Shown: positions 26,452-34,152 of the stretch, piece after piece
How the letters are laid out: every line of letters starts with the position of its first letter
Numbering within the stretch: the first letter of the stretch is position 1
DNA from: Micromonospora ureilytica
GTDB taxonomy: Bacteria; Actinomycetota; Actinomycetes; Mycobacteriales; Micromonosporaceae
Reading direction: 5' to 3'
Length of the DNA: 64,000 nucleotides
Assembly: GCF_015751765.1 (NCBI RefSeq)
Contig: NZ_JADOTX010000001.1
Location: 3,968,001-4,032,000 of the forward strand
Position numbers and translations under genes: made by a program
Notes under the pieces: generated by a model
Told to the model about the DNA's origin: nothing
Databases searched by the model: none
Seen by the model: only the letters and a program-made list of their open reading frames with translations

Positions 26452-29400
26452 TCAGGCGCGAACCTTCTCCCGCATCTCGAAGGTCTCGATGATGTCGCCG
26501 ACCTGGACGTTGTTGTAACCACCCAGGGTCAGACCACACTCGAAGCCCTCGCGGACCTCGGTGGCGTCGTCCTTGAACCGCTTCAACGAGCTGATCGTGA
26601 GGTTGTCCGCCACGACCGCCCCGTCTCGCAGCAGGCGAGCCTTGGCGTTGCGCCGAAGGACACCCGACCGGACGATGCAACCGGAGATGTTGCCGATCTT
26701 GGACGAGCGGAAGACATCGCGGATCTCCGCGGTGCCCAGCTCGGCCTCCTCGTACTCCGGCTTGAGCAGGCCCTTGAGCGCTGCCTCGATCTCCTCGATG
26801 GCCTGGTAGATGACGGTGTAGTACCGGATCTCCACGCCCTCGCGGTCGGCCATCTCACGGACCTTGTTCGAGGCCCGCACGTTGAAGCCGATGATCGTGA
26901 CCGGCTCGGACGAGGCGCTCGCGAGCATGACGTTGCTCTCGGTGATCGCGCCGACGCCCCGGTCGAGGACCTTGAGCTGGACCTCCTCGGGGATGTCGAG
27001 GTTGAACAGCGCGTCCTCCAGGGCCTCCACCGAACCGGAGACATCGCCCTTGAGGATGAGGTTGAGCGAGGTCTTCTCGCCCTCCTTGAGCTGCTCCATG
27101 AGCGTCTCGAGGGTGGCCCGACCACGGGAGTTGGCGAAGGACGCCGCCCGCCGCCGTGCCTGCCGCTGCTCGGCGATCTGCCGCACCGTGCGGTCGTCCG
27201 CCGCGGCGAGGAAGGTGTCGCCCGCGCCGGGCGGCGCGGTCAGACCCAGCACCATGACCGGACGGGCCGGCCCAGCCTCGGTGAGCTGGTTGCCGTTCTC
27301 GTCGAGCATGGCCCGAACCCGGCCGTGCGCTCCACCGGCGACGATCGAGTCGCCCGCCCGCAGGGTGCCCTTCTGCACCAGCACCGTCGCCACCGCACCG
27401 CGACCCTTGTCCAGGTGTGCCTCAATGGCCACACCCTGCGCCGGCCCGTCGATCGGAGCGGTCAGCTCCAGCGACGCGTCGGCGGTCAGCAGGACAGCCT
27501 CGAGGAGCTCCTCGATGCCGATGCCCGGCTTGGCTGCCACGTTGACGAACATGGTCTCGCCGCCGTACTCCTCGGCGACCAGGCCGTACTCGGTCAGCTG
27601 CTGGCGGACCTTGTCCGGGTTGGCGTCCGGCTTGTCGACCTTGTTGACCGCGACCACGATCGGCACGTCGGCCGCCTTGGCGTGGTTCAACGCCTCGATG
27701 GTCTGCGGCATCACACCGTCGTCGGCCGCGACGACCAGGATCACGATGTCCGTGACCTGGGCACCACGAGCACGCATGGCGGTGAACGCCTCGTGACCCG
27801 GGGTGTCGATGAAGGTGACCGCCCGGTCCTCGCCCTCGTGCGGGACGTGGACCTGGTAGGCACCGATGTGCTGGGTGATGCCACCCGCCTCACCGGCCAC
27901 GACGTTCGCCTTGCGGATCGCGTCGAGCAGCTTGGTCTTACCGTGGTCGACGTGACCCATGACGGTCACCACCGGCGCACGGCTGACCAGACGCTCCTCG
28001 GCCACCTCCGCGTCGAGGTCGATGTTGAACTGCGCGAGCAGCTCGCGGTCCTCGTCCTCCGGGCTGACGATCTGGATGTCGAAGCCCAGGTGCTCACCCA
28101 GCAGGTGCAAGGTGTCGTCAGAACAGGACTGGGTCGCGGTGACCATCTCGCCCAGGTTGAACATCTCCTGGACCAGCGAACCCGGGTTGGCGTTGATCTT
28201 GTCCGCGAAGTCGGACAGCGAGGCGCCACGGGAGAGCCTGACGATCTGACCCTGACCCCGGGGAGCACCCGAGCTCATGGTCGGAGCCGACAGGTTGTCG
28301 AACTCCTGTCTGCGCTGCTTCTTGGACTTGCGACCGCGCGTCGGCCGACCACCCGGACGCCCGAAGGCACCCGCGGCGCCGCCGCCACGGCCACGACCAC
28401 CCGCACCCGGGCGACCGCCGCCACCGGACGGAGCACCCGGACGGAAACCGCCACCGGGAGCACCGCCACCGCCGCCGGGACCGCCACGGTAGCCACCGCC
28501 ACCGCCGGCACCCGCGCCGCCACCAGGGCCGCCTCGGTACCCGCCACCGCCGCCGGCGCCACCGCCGGGACCGCCACGGAAACCACCGCCACCGCCACCG
28601 GGACGACCAGCGCCACCGCCACCGGGGCGACCAGCGCCACCGGGACCGGGACGACCGGCAGCCGGACGCTGACTCGGCATGGACGCCGGGCTGGGCCGCG
28701 GCGGCATGGAGTTCGGGCTCGGCCGCGGCGGCATGCCCGACGGGCTGTTGGGACGGGGGCCACCCGCACCCGCGGCCGGCGGCCGCTGCTGCTGGCCACC
28801 CTGGATGCCGAACGGGTTGTTACCGGCGCCACGCGCCGGCGGGCGACCACCAGGTCGCGCACCCGGACCCGGAGCCGGCGTGCTCGGACGAGCTGCCGGT
28901 GAACCGGGACGAGGGGGCATCGCGGCCGGACCCGGCCGAGGGCCGGGGCGGTTGCCGCCGTCTGCCGGGGGCTCCCGGCGAACGGGGTTGTCCCGCTGCT
29001 GCTGGCGGGCGGCCTGTGCGGCCTTGACCGCGGCCTCCTGCTCAGCCTTCAACGCGGCGGCACGCGCCTCCGCGGCCGCCACCTCGATGTCGTGCGCACT
29101 CGCCGGCTTGGCGACCGGAGCCGCGGGCTGCGGCGCACCAGGCACCGGACCCTTCGGCTTCGGGCCGGGAGCCGGCGCGGCCGGCCGCCGAGGCGGCATC
29201 GGCCTGGCCGAGACCCGGGGCGCGCCCGGGGTCGGGGACGTCGTCGGGGTCGGTGTCGAAGCCTGCGTCGACGCGGGCGCCGACGGGGCGGCCGGAGCCG
29301 GAGCTCCGGCGGACGCGACGAATGCGTTACGCAGCCGTCGGGCGACGGGCGCCTCGACGGTGCTGGACGCGGACTTCACGAACTCGCCCATTTCCTTCAG

Positions 29401-29472
29401 CTTGGCGAGAACGGTCTTACTCTCGACCCCGAGCTCTTTTGCAAGCTCGTGTACGCGGGCCTTGCCTGCCAC
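26452..29472 (-). CDS. infB: Translation initiation factor IF-2
   Basis: A 1006-residue GTPase that delivers fMet-tRNA to the 30S subunit. An IF2_N domain is at ~1-50 ([13 protein letters not shown]), then a ~340-residue Pro/Ala/Gly linker, a second IF2_N-like domain at ~405-460, and the G domain (GHVDHGKT ~506-513, DTPGHE ~556, NKVDKPDAN). Domains II-IV follow, with the C-terminal fMet-binding region ending EMREKVRA. The linker contains striking [15 protein letters not shown] runs, encoded by short tandem repeats around 28400-28660. The GTG at 29472 has GAGGAG 5 bases upstream. Confidence 0.97.
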   Translation of the reverse strand: MAGKARVHELAKELGVESKTVLAKLKEMGEFVKSASSTVEAPVARRLRNAFVASAGAPAPAAPSAPASTQASTPTPTTSPTPGAPRVSARPMPPRRPAAPAPGPKPKGPVPGAPQPAAPVAKPASAHDIEVAAAEARAAALKAEQEAAVKAAQAARQQQRDNPVRREPPADGGNRPGPRPGPAAMPPRPGSPAARPSTPAPGPGARPGGRPPARGAGNNPFGIQGGQQQRPPAAGAGGPRPNSPSGMPPRPSPNSMPPRPSPASMPSQRPAAGRPGPGGAGRPGGGGAGRPGGGGGGFRGGPGGGAGGGGGYRGGPGGGAGAGGGGGYRGGPGGGGGAPGGGFRPGAPSGGGGRPGAGGRGRGGGAAGAFGRPGGRPTRGRKSKKQRRQEFDNLSAPTMSSGAPRGQGQIVRLSRGASLSDFADKINANPGSLVQEMFNLGEMVTATQSCSDDTLHLLGEHLGFDIQIVSPEDEDRELLAQFNIDLDAEVAEERLVSRAPVVTVMGHVDHGKTKLLDAIRKANVVAGEAGGITQHIGAYQVHVPHEGEDRAVTFIDTPGHEAFTAMRARGAQVTDIVILVVAADDGVMPQTIEALNHAKAADVPIVVAVNKVDKPDANPDKVRQQLTEYGLVAEEYGGETMFVNVAAKPGIGIEELLEAVLLTADASLELTAPIDGPAQGVAIEAHLDKGRGAVATVLVQKGTLRAGDSIVAGGAHGRVRAMLDENGNQLTEAGPARPVMVLGLTAPPGAGDTFLAAADDRTVRQIAEQRQARRRAASFANSRGRATLETLMEQLKEGEKTSLNLILKGDVSGSVEALEDALFNLDIPEEVQLKVLDRGVGAITESNVMLASASSEPVTIIGFNVRASNKVREMADREGVEIRYYTVIYQAIEEIEAALKGLLKPEYEEAELGTAEIRDVFRSSKIGNISGCIVRSGVLRRNAKARLLRDGAVVADNLTISSLKRFKDDATEVREGFECGLTLGGYNNVQVGDIIETFEMREKVRA

Positions 29473-29565
29473 TGCACTCCTCACTCCGAGGTCGTGCGGG
29501 CAGCACCCGCAGCGACCTCACTCGTGCACTTGAAGCCTGGTCATTTCAGGGACTTCATCGTGTGC

Positions 29566-29898
29566 TCATGTCGGTCGTCCTACCCTGCTAGCGACCCTCG
29601 CCCGGTCGGGCTGACCGGACGTAGTGGTTGGCGCATCGACGTGCTCCGCCAGCACACCGTGGTCGAGGACCTCGGTGTTGCGCAGCGCACGCCCGAAGGC
29701 GCGGCGCCGCACCGCCAGCGCGAAGCAGGCCGGATCCGGGTGCATGTTCGCTCCCCGACCCGGCAGCCTGCGGAGCGGATCAGGCCGGAGGCTGTGACCA
29801 GCCTCGTCCCTGACCGCGACGATCCGCAGCAATTCGCTGGCCGGCGCACGTTTCCGGCAACCCACACAGGTGCGCTCCGGTTGAGTGCGTCGTACCAC
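29566..29898 (-). CDS. ylxR: YlxR family RNA-binding protein (DUF448)
   Basis: A 110-residue protein opening RRTQPERTCVGCRKR, the diagnostic C-V-G-C-R motif of YlxR/DUF448. RGANMHPDPACFALAVRRRAFGRAL (GRGANMHPDPACF, RRRAFGRAL) is the second conserved block. Homologues bind RNA or nucleoid DNA and lie between nusA and infB, as here. GTG at 29898 places the family start correctly, although the ribosome site is weak (TAGGGGTAG). The C-terminal ~25 residues are variable. Confidence 0.92.
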   Translation of the reverse strand: MVRRTQPERTCVGCRKRAPASELLRIVAVRDEAGHSLRPDPLRRLPGRGANMHPDPACFALAVRRRAFGRALRNTEVLDHGVLAEHVDAPTTTSGQPDRARVASRVGRPT

Positions 29899-29914
29899 TG
29901 GAGGAAGTCTACCC

Positions 29915-30958
29915 CTAGCTGCCCGAGATCGCGCCGCCCGGCTCCCGCACGTGATCAGCCGCCCCCCGCGCGGCCGGTGCGGTCTGCTCCGCATCGGACC
30001 GAATGTCGATCCGCCAACCGGTCAAACGGGCCGCGAGTCGGGCATTCTGCCCCTCCCGACCGATCGCAAGCGACAACTGGAAGTCGGGAACGGTCACCCG
30101 AGCAGCCCGGTTGGCCAGATCGACCACCTCGACCCGCAACGCCTTGGCCGGCGACAACGCGTTGCCGACGAAGGTGGCCGGGTCGTCCGACCAGTCGATG
30201 ATGTCGATCTTCTCACCGTGCAGCTCGCTCATCACGGCACGCACCCGCTGACCCATCGGGCCGATGCAGGCGCCCTTGGCGTTCACCCCGGGGGTGGTGG
30301 AGCGGACAGCGATCTTCGTACGATGGCCCGCCTCACGGGCGATCGCGCCGATCTCCACGGTGCCGTCGGCGATCTCCGGCACCTCCAGGGCGAACAGCTT
30401 CTTGACCAGAGCCGGGTGCGACCGGGACAGGGTGATCTGCGGCCCGCGCATGCCCTTGGCCACGTGCACCACCACACAGCGGACCCGCTCGCCGTGCGCG
30501 TACCGCTCACCGGGCACCTGCTCGGACTGCGGCAGCACGCCCTCCAGCTTGCCCAGGTCGACGCTGACGATGCCCTTCTCGGTACGCGTCTCGTGCGCCT
30601 GCACCACGCCGGTGACCAGGTCACCCTCGCGGCCCACGTACTCACCGAAGTGCACCTCGTCGGTGGCCTCCCGCAACCGCTGGAGGATCACCTGCTTGGC
30701 GGTCATGGCGGCGATCCGGCCGAAGTCGTGCGGGGTGTCGTCCCACTCCCGCACCAGGCTGCCGTCGGCGTCCATCTCCTGCGCGTACACCAGGGCGGCG
30801 CCCGACCTTCGGTCGATCTCCACCCGGGCGTGCGGTTCGGCTCCGTCGGTGTGCCGGTAGGCGGTCAGCAACGCGGTCTCGATCGCCGCGAGAATCGTGT
30901 CGAACGGGATCTCCCGCTCGCGCTCGAGTGCGCGCAGCGCCGCGAGGTCGATGTTCAC
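29915..30958 (-). CDS. nusA: Transcription termination/antitermination factor NusA
   Basis: A 347-residue protein. The N-terminal RNA-polymerase-binding domain opens [20 protein letters not shown], an S1 domain follows ([14 protein letters not shown]), and two KH domains contain [20 protein letters not shown] ([17 protein letters not shown]) and [18 protein letters not shown]. Length matches actinobacterial NusA without the C-terminal AR repeats. GTG at 30958 overlaps the rimP stop by 4 bp. It heads the nusA-ylxR-infB-ylxP-rbfA series and probably controls its own operon. Confidence 0.97.
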   Translation of the reverse strand: MNIDLAALRALEREREIPFDTILAAIETALLTAYRHTDGAEPHARVEIDRRSGAALVYAQEMDADGSLVREWDDTPHDFGRIAAMTAKQVILQRLREATDEVHFGEYVGREGDLVTGVVQAHETRTEKGIVSVDLGKLEGVLPQSEQVPGERYAHGERVRCVVVHVAKGMRGPQITLSRSHPALVKKLFALEVPEIADGTVEIGAIAREAGHRTKIAVRSTTPGVNAKGACIGPMGQRVRAVMSELHGEKIDIIDWSDDPATFVGNALSPAKALRVEVVDLANRAARVTVPDFQLSLAIGREGQNARLAARLTGWRIDIRSDAEQTAPAARGAADHVREPGGAISGS

Positions 30959-31644
30959 CTCTCCTCGTCCTCCACATCATCTTCGTCGTCGATGTCGTCT
31001 GAATCGTCGATCTCGTCGGAGTCATCCGCGTCGTCGAACTCGTCGTCCGGCTCACCGAGCTCGGCGAGCCGGGTGAACTCGACCTGCACGCGGCCGGGGC
31101 CCAGCTGGGCGTACGCCCAGGCGGCACGGCCGTCGTCGGTCTCCAGGTGCACGCCCTCGTCGTCGGCCGCGACCACCCGACCGGTCAACTGACGGTCACC
31201 GGCGGGCTGCTCGCCACGCTGGCCCGGCAGCGCGGCCGCGCCCCGGACGGTGACCTTGACCAGTCGGCCCACGTTGCGCCGCCAGTGGCGGGGCAGGGTG
31301 AGCGGCCGGTCGACGCCGGGCGAGCTGACCTCCAGCTGGTACTCGCCGGCGACGATGTCGCCACCGGCCTCCTCCGCGGCGTCGAGCGCGGCCGAGACCG
31401 CGCGGGATACGTCCGCCACGGCGTCCAGGTCGATCCCGCCGTCGGTGTCCACCATCACGCGCACCACGTGTCGGCGGCCGGCCCGGGAAACCGACAGGTC
31501 CTCCAGGTCGTAGCCGGCGTCGTTGACCACCGGCTCGATCACGGCCCGCAGTCGGGCTCGCCGCGCGGCAAGGTCACCGCCGCGGGGACCCGCGGCGTCG
31601 CGGGGTCGACCCGTCGGCCTGGTGGCACGGCCACGCTGCGTCAT
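30955..31644 (-). CDS. rimP: Ribosome maturation factor RimP with long acidic tail
   Basis: A 229-residue protein. The RimP core has [31 protein letters not shown], and the family hallmark [14 protein letters not shown]. It is needed for early 30S assembly. The canonical protein is ~150-180 residues; here a C-terminal tail of ~45 residues is almost purely Asp/Glu/Ser ([17 protein letters not shown]), mirroring the acidic tail of RbfA from the same cluster. ATG at 31644 has GAGAGGGTG upstream. The gene is first in the run and divergent from the lipoprotein gene at 31799. Confidence 0.95.
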   Translation of the reverse strand: MTQRGRATRPTGRPRDAAGPRGGDLAARRARLRAVIEPVVNDAGYDLEDLSVSRAGRRHVVRVMVDTDGGIDLDAVADVSRAVSAALDAAEEAGGDIVAGEYQLEVSSPGVDRPLTLPRHWRRNVGRLVKVTVRGAAALPGQRGEQPAGDRQLTGRVVAADDEGVHLETDDGRAAWAYAQLGPGRVQVEFTRLAELGEPDDEFDDADDSDEIDDSDDIDDEDDVEDEER

Positions 31645-31798
31645 CTCCGCACCCTCTCCCTGGTCGACGGCGCGGGTCGTCCCGCCATGCCGGCACGCCA
31701 CCGGAGTAGACACGCCGGTGGTTGCGCAGAGCGTAACGCGCCTGCCCGGCGGTGGACCGGGCGGCGCACCGACGCCGGTGACCCCCGGACCGGCGCGC

Positions 31799-32329
31799 AT
31801 GGTGTTGACTTGGCCGGTGGGGAACGGCAGAACGACGCAGCGCGACCAAGCATCCGGACATAGCCGGCGAAAGCTCCTGAGTGCCGGGGCGCTGCTGGTG
31901 CTCGGTGGCGCCGTGATGCCGCTGACCGGCTGTGATCTTTTCGACCGCGACGATCAACCAACCCCACCGCCGCCCGACCCGCTGCGGCCGATGGTGGACG
32001 AGTCGCTCGCGCTTGCCGCCGCGTACCGGGCGAGCGCGATCGCGCATCCCGAACTCGCCGACCGGCTCAACCCGATCGCCGAGACGCACACCACGCACGC
32101 CACCGAGTTGGCCCGGGTGATCGGCGTGACAGTGCCGTCGGCGGCTTCCGCTGCCCCGACCAGCGCCCCGGCGGCCGATCCGAACGGGGCGCGCGCCGCC
32201 CTACGGGCGTTGGAGAAGACCGCCCAGCAGTCCGCCACCGCCGCCTGCGCCGCGGCGCCCGCGGAACGGGCGGCGCTGCTCGGGTCGATCGTCGCCGCCC
32301 GGGCCACCCACCAGGAGGCACTGAAGTGA
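31799..32329 (+). CDS. Putative Tat-type lipoprotein with ferritin-like helical domain
   Basis: About 176 residues from ATG 31799. SRRK at ~22-25 followed by [14 protein letters not shown] and the lipobox LTGC (Cys ~45) indicate a membrane-anchored lipoprotein, possibly exported by Tat. The mature part is Ala-rich and helical, with a His/Glu arrangement ([12 protein letters not shown]) resembling ferritin-like or DUF4439 proteins. Its stop overlaps the GTG of the next gene, a DUF4439 protein, so the pair should act together. Start codon choice is uncertain (weak ribosome site). Confidence 0.8.
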   Translation: MVLTWPVGNGRTTQRDQASGHSRRKLLSAGALLVLGGAVMPLTGCDLFDRDDQPTPPPPDPLRPMVDESLALAAAYRASAIAHPELADRLNPIAETHTTHATELARVIGVTVPSAASAAPTSAPAADPNGARAALRALEKTAQQSATAACAAAPAERAALLGSIVAARATHQEALK

Positions 32330-32763
32330 GGCAGCCGTCCGCCGGGGAGGCGCTCGCCTCCGCCCTGTCCGCCGAGTACGCGGCCATCTACGCCTACGGA
32401 CGGATCGGCGTCCGGCTCGGCGGAGCGGCACGGGACGCGGCACGCCAGGCGGAGGCCGCACACCGACGCCGGCGCGACGCGCTGGTGGTGCAGCTCACCA
32501 CGGCCGGCGGCGTCGTCCCGCCCGACCGCGCCGGGTACACGCTGCCGTTCCCGGTCACCGACCGGGCGAGTGCCCTGCGGCTCGCCGCCGAGGTGGAGGA
32601 GCGCACTGCCGCGCACTGGCGGGCCGCCCTGGCGTCCACCACCGGCGCCGACCGGGACCAGGCGCTGGCCGCCCTGGTCGAGTACGCCGTGCGGGCCACC
32701 CGGTGGCGGAAGACGGCCGGCGTGACCCCGCTGACCGTCCCGTTTCCCGGTCGGCCGACCTGA
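32326..32763 (+). CDS. DUF4439 ferritin-like protein
   Basis: A 145-residue all-helical protein. ALSAEYAAIYAYGRIGVRL, AAHRRRRDALV and AEVEERTAAHWRAAL (Glu/His pairs on successive helices) match the actinobacterial DUF4439 family, a ferritin-like four-helix fold that often lacks full metal ligands. No signal peptide. The GTG at 32326 overlaps the stop of the lipoprotein gene (GTGA). In actinomycetes a DUF4439 gene next to rimP is common. Role unknown. Confidence 0.85.
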   Translation: MRQPSAGEALASALSAEYAAIYAYGRIGVRLGGAARDAARQAEAAHRRRRDALVVQLTTAGGVVPPDRAGYTLPFPVTDRASALRLAAEVEERTAAHWRAALASTTGADRDQALAALVEYAVRATRWRKTAGVTPLTVPFPGRPT

Positions 32764-32778
32764 ACCGGCCCGCTCCGG

Positions 32779-32807
32779 TTGCGGTACGCATACCAGGTAT
32801 GCATACT
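32779..32807 (+). promoter_or_regulatory. Candidate promoter with overlapping palindromic operator for the PadR gene
   Basis: TTGCGG (32779-32784) and CATACT (32802-32807), 17 bp apart, form a plausible -35/-10 pair. They overlap two palindromes, GCATACC-A-GGTATGC (32788-32802) and GTATGCATAC (32797-32806). The expected start point falls at or within 2-3 bases of the ATG at 32816, and no ribosome site is visible, so the mRNA may be leaderless. PadR proteins usually repress their own promoter at such inverted repeats. Confidence 0.6.
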
Positions 32808-32815
32808 CCGTTGCC

Positions 32816-33421
32816 ATGTCCATCCGTCACGGGTTGCTCGCCCTGCTCGAACGCGGTCAGATGTACGGCTACCAGCTGCGCGCCGCGTTCGAGGAGTCGA
32901 CCGGCTCGACCTGGCCGCTGAACATCGGGCAGGTCTACACCACGCTGTCCCGGCTGGAACGGGACGGTCTGGTGCGCCCGCTGCCGGAGAGCGAGGCCGG
33001 GCAGCGCCCGTACGAGATCACCGACGCCGGCCGGGCGGACCTGGCGCTGTGGTTCGCCACCCCGATCAGCCGTACCGACCGACCCCGCGACGAGCTGGCG
33101 ATCAAGTTGGCGCTGGCGCTGACCACCCCCGGGGTCGACGTCCGGTCGGTGGTGCAGGCCCAGCGCAGCGCGACCATGCGGGCCCTGCAGGAGCTGACCC
33201 GGTTGAAGTACGGCAGCGAACGGCCGGAGGACCTCCCCTGGCGCCTCGTGCTGGACTCGATGGTGTTCCAGGCCGAGGCCGAGGTGCGCTGGCTGGACCA
33301 CTGCGAGACCAGTCTGGTGCGGCACCGGCCCAGCGGCCCGGCGCCTCCCCCGCCGCCCCGACCGGGTGACGCCGACGCGCGGGACGCGGCTCGATGGGCC
33401 GGCGAGGAGGCACGACGGTGA
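32816..33421 (+). CDS. PadR family transcriptional regulator
   Basis: A 201-residue regulator. The N-terminal winged helix (HGLLALLERGQMYGYQLRAAFEE: ALLERGQMYGYQLR, then GQVYTTLSRLERDGLV) is the canonical PadR fold; the C-terminal part is the Vir-like dimerisation helix region. It forms a GTGA-overlapped operon with an ABC ATPase and FtsX-type permease, a common arrangement in which PadR represses an export system until a ligand binds. No ribosome site precedes the ATG, consistent with a leaderless transcript. Confidence 0.92.
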   Translation: MSIRHGLLALLERGQMYGYQLRAAFEESTGSTWPLNIGQVYTTLSRLERDGLVRPLPESEAGQRPYEITDAGRADLALWFATPISRTDRPRDELAIKLALALTTPGVDVRSVVQAQRSATMRALQELTRLKYGSERPEDLPWRLVLDSMVFQAEAEVRWLDHCETSLVRHRPSGPAPPPPPRPGDADARDAARWAGEEARR

Positions 33422-34152
33422 GCGGGTCGGACGACGCGGTGCTGGAGCTACGCGCCGTCCACCGCACCCACGGCGTCGGGCCGGCGTCGGTGCACGCGCT
33501 GCGCGGTGTCAGCCTGGTCGTCCGGCCGGGCGAGTTGGTCGCCGTGATGGGGCCGTCCGGCTCCGGTAAATCGACACTGCTGGCTCTCGCCGGCGGCTTG
33601 GATCGCCCGACCGGCGGTGAGGTTCGGGTCGAGGGACAACCGCTGGGGGCACTGGACCGCCGCGGGCTGGCCCAGCTGCGCCGCCGCCGGATCGGCTACA
33701 TCTTCCAGCAACTCAACCTGCTGGGCAGTCTGAGCGCACTGGAGAACGTGGCGCTCCCGTTGGAACTCGACGGGACCAGCGGACGTCGGGCCCGCGCACT
33801 GGCCATGGCCGCGCTCACCGAGGTGGGCCTGCCCGCGTTGGGTGACCGCTTCCCGGACCAGCTCTCCGGCGGGCAGCAGCAGCGGGTGGCAATCGCCCGA
33901 GCGCTGGTGGGCGAACGCCGGCTGGTGCTCGCCGACGAGCCCACCGGGGCGTTGGACTCCCAGACCGGTGAGGCGGTGCTGCACCTGTTGCGCCGCCGGA
34001 TCGACGCGGGCGCCGCCGGAGTGCTGGTCACCCACGAGGCACGGCACGCCGGCTGGGCCGACCGGGTGGTGTTCCTCCGCGACGGCGTCCTGGTCGACAC
34101 GACGGCGCCGCTGGGCAGTGTCGAGCAGTTGTTGTCTGGCAGCGACCGGTGA
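33418..34152 (+). CDS. ABC transporter ATP-binding protein (LolD/MacB type)
   Basis: A 244-residue ATPase. Walker A GPSGSGKST, Q-loop FQQLNLLGSLSALENV, signature LSGGQQQRVAIARAL, Walker B LVLADEPTGALDS and switch histidine VTHE are all intact. The NLL...ENV and DEPTGALD wording is typical of ATPases paired with FtsX-type permeases. GTG at 33418 has GAGGAGG 8 bases upstream and overlaps the padR stop; its own stop overlaps the permease start. Start chosen accordingly. Confidence 0.94.
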   Translation: MSGSDDAVLELRAVHRTHGVGPASVHALRGVSLVVRPGELVAVMGPSGSGKSTLLALAGGLDRPTGGEVRVEGQPLGALDRRGLAQLRRRRIGYIFQQLNLLGSLSALENVALPLELDGTSGRRARALAMAALTEVGLPALGDRFPDQLSGGQQQRVAIARALVGERRLVLADEPTGALDSQTGEAVLHLLRRRIDAGAAGVLVTHEARHAGWADRVVFLRDGVLVDTTAPLGSVEQLLSGSDR

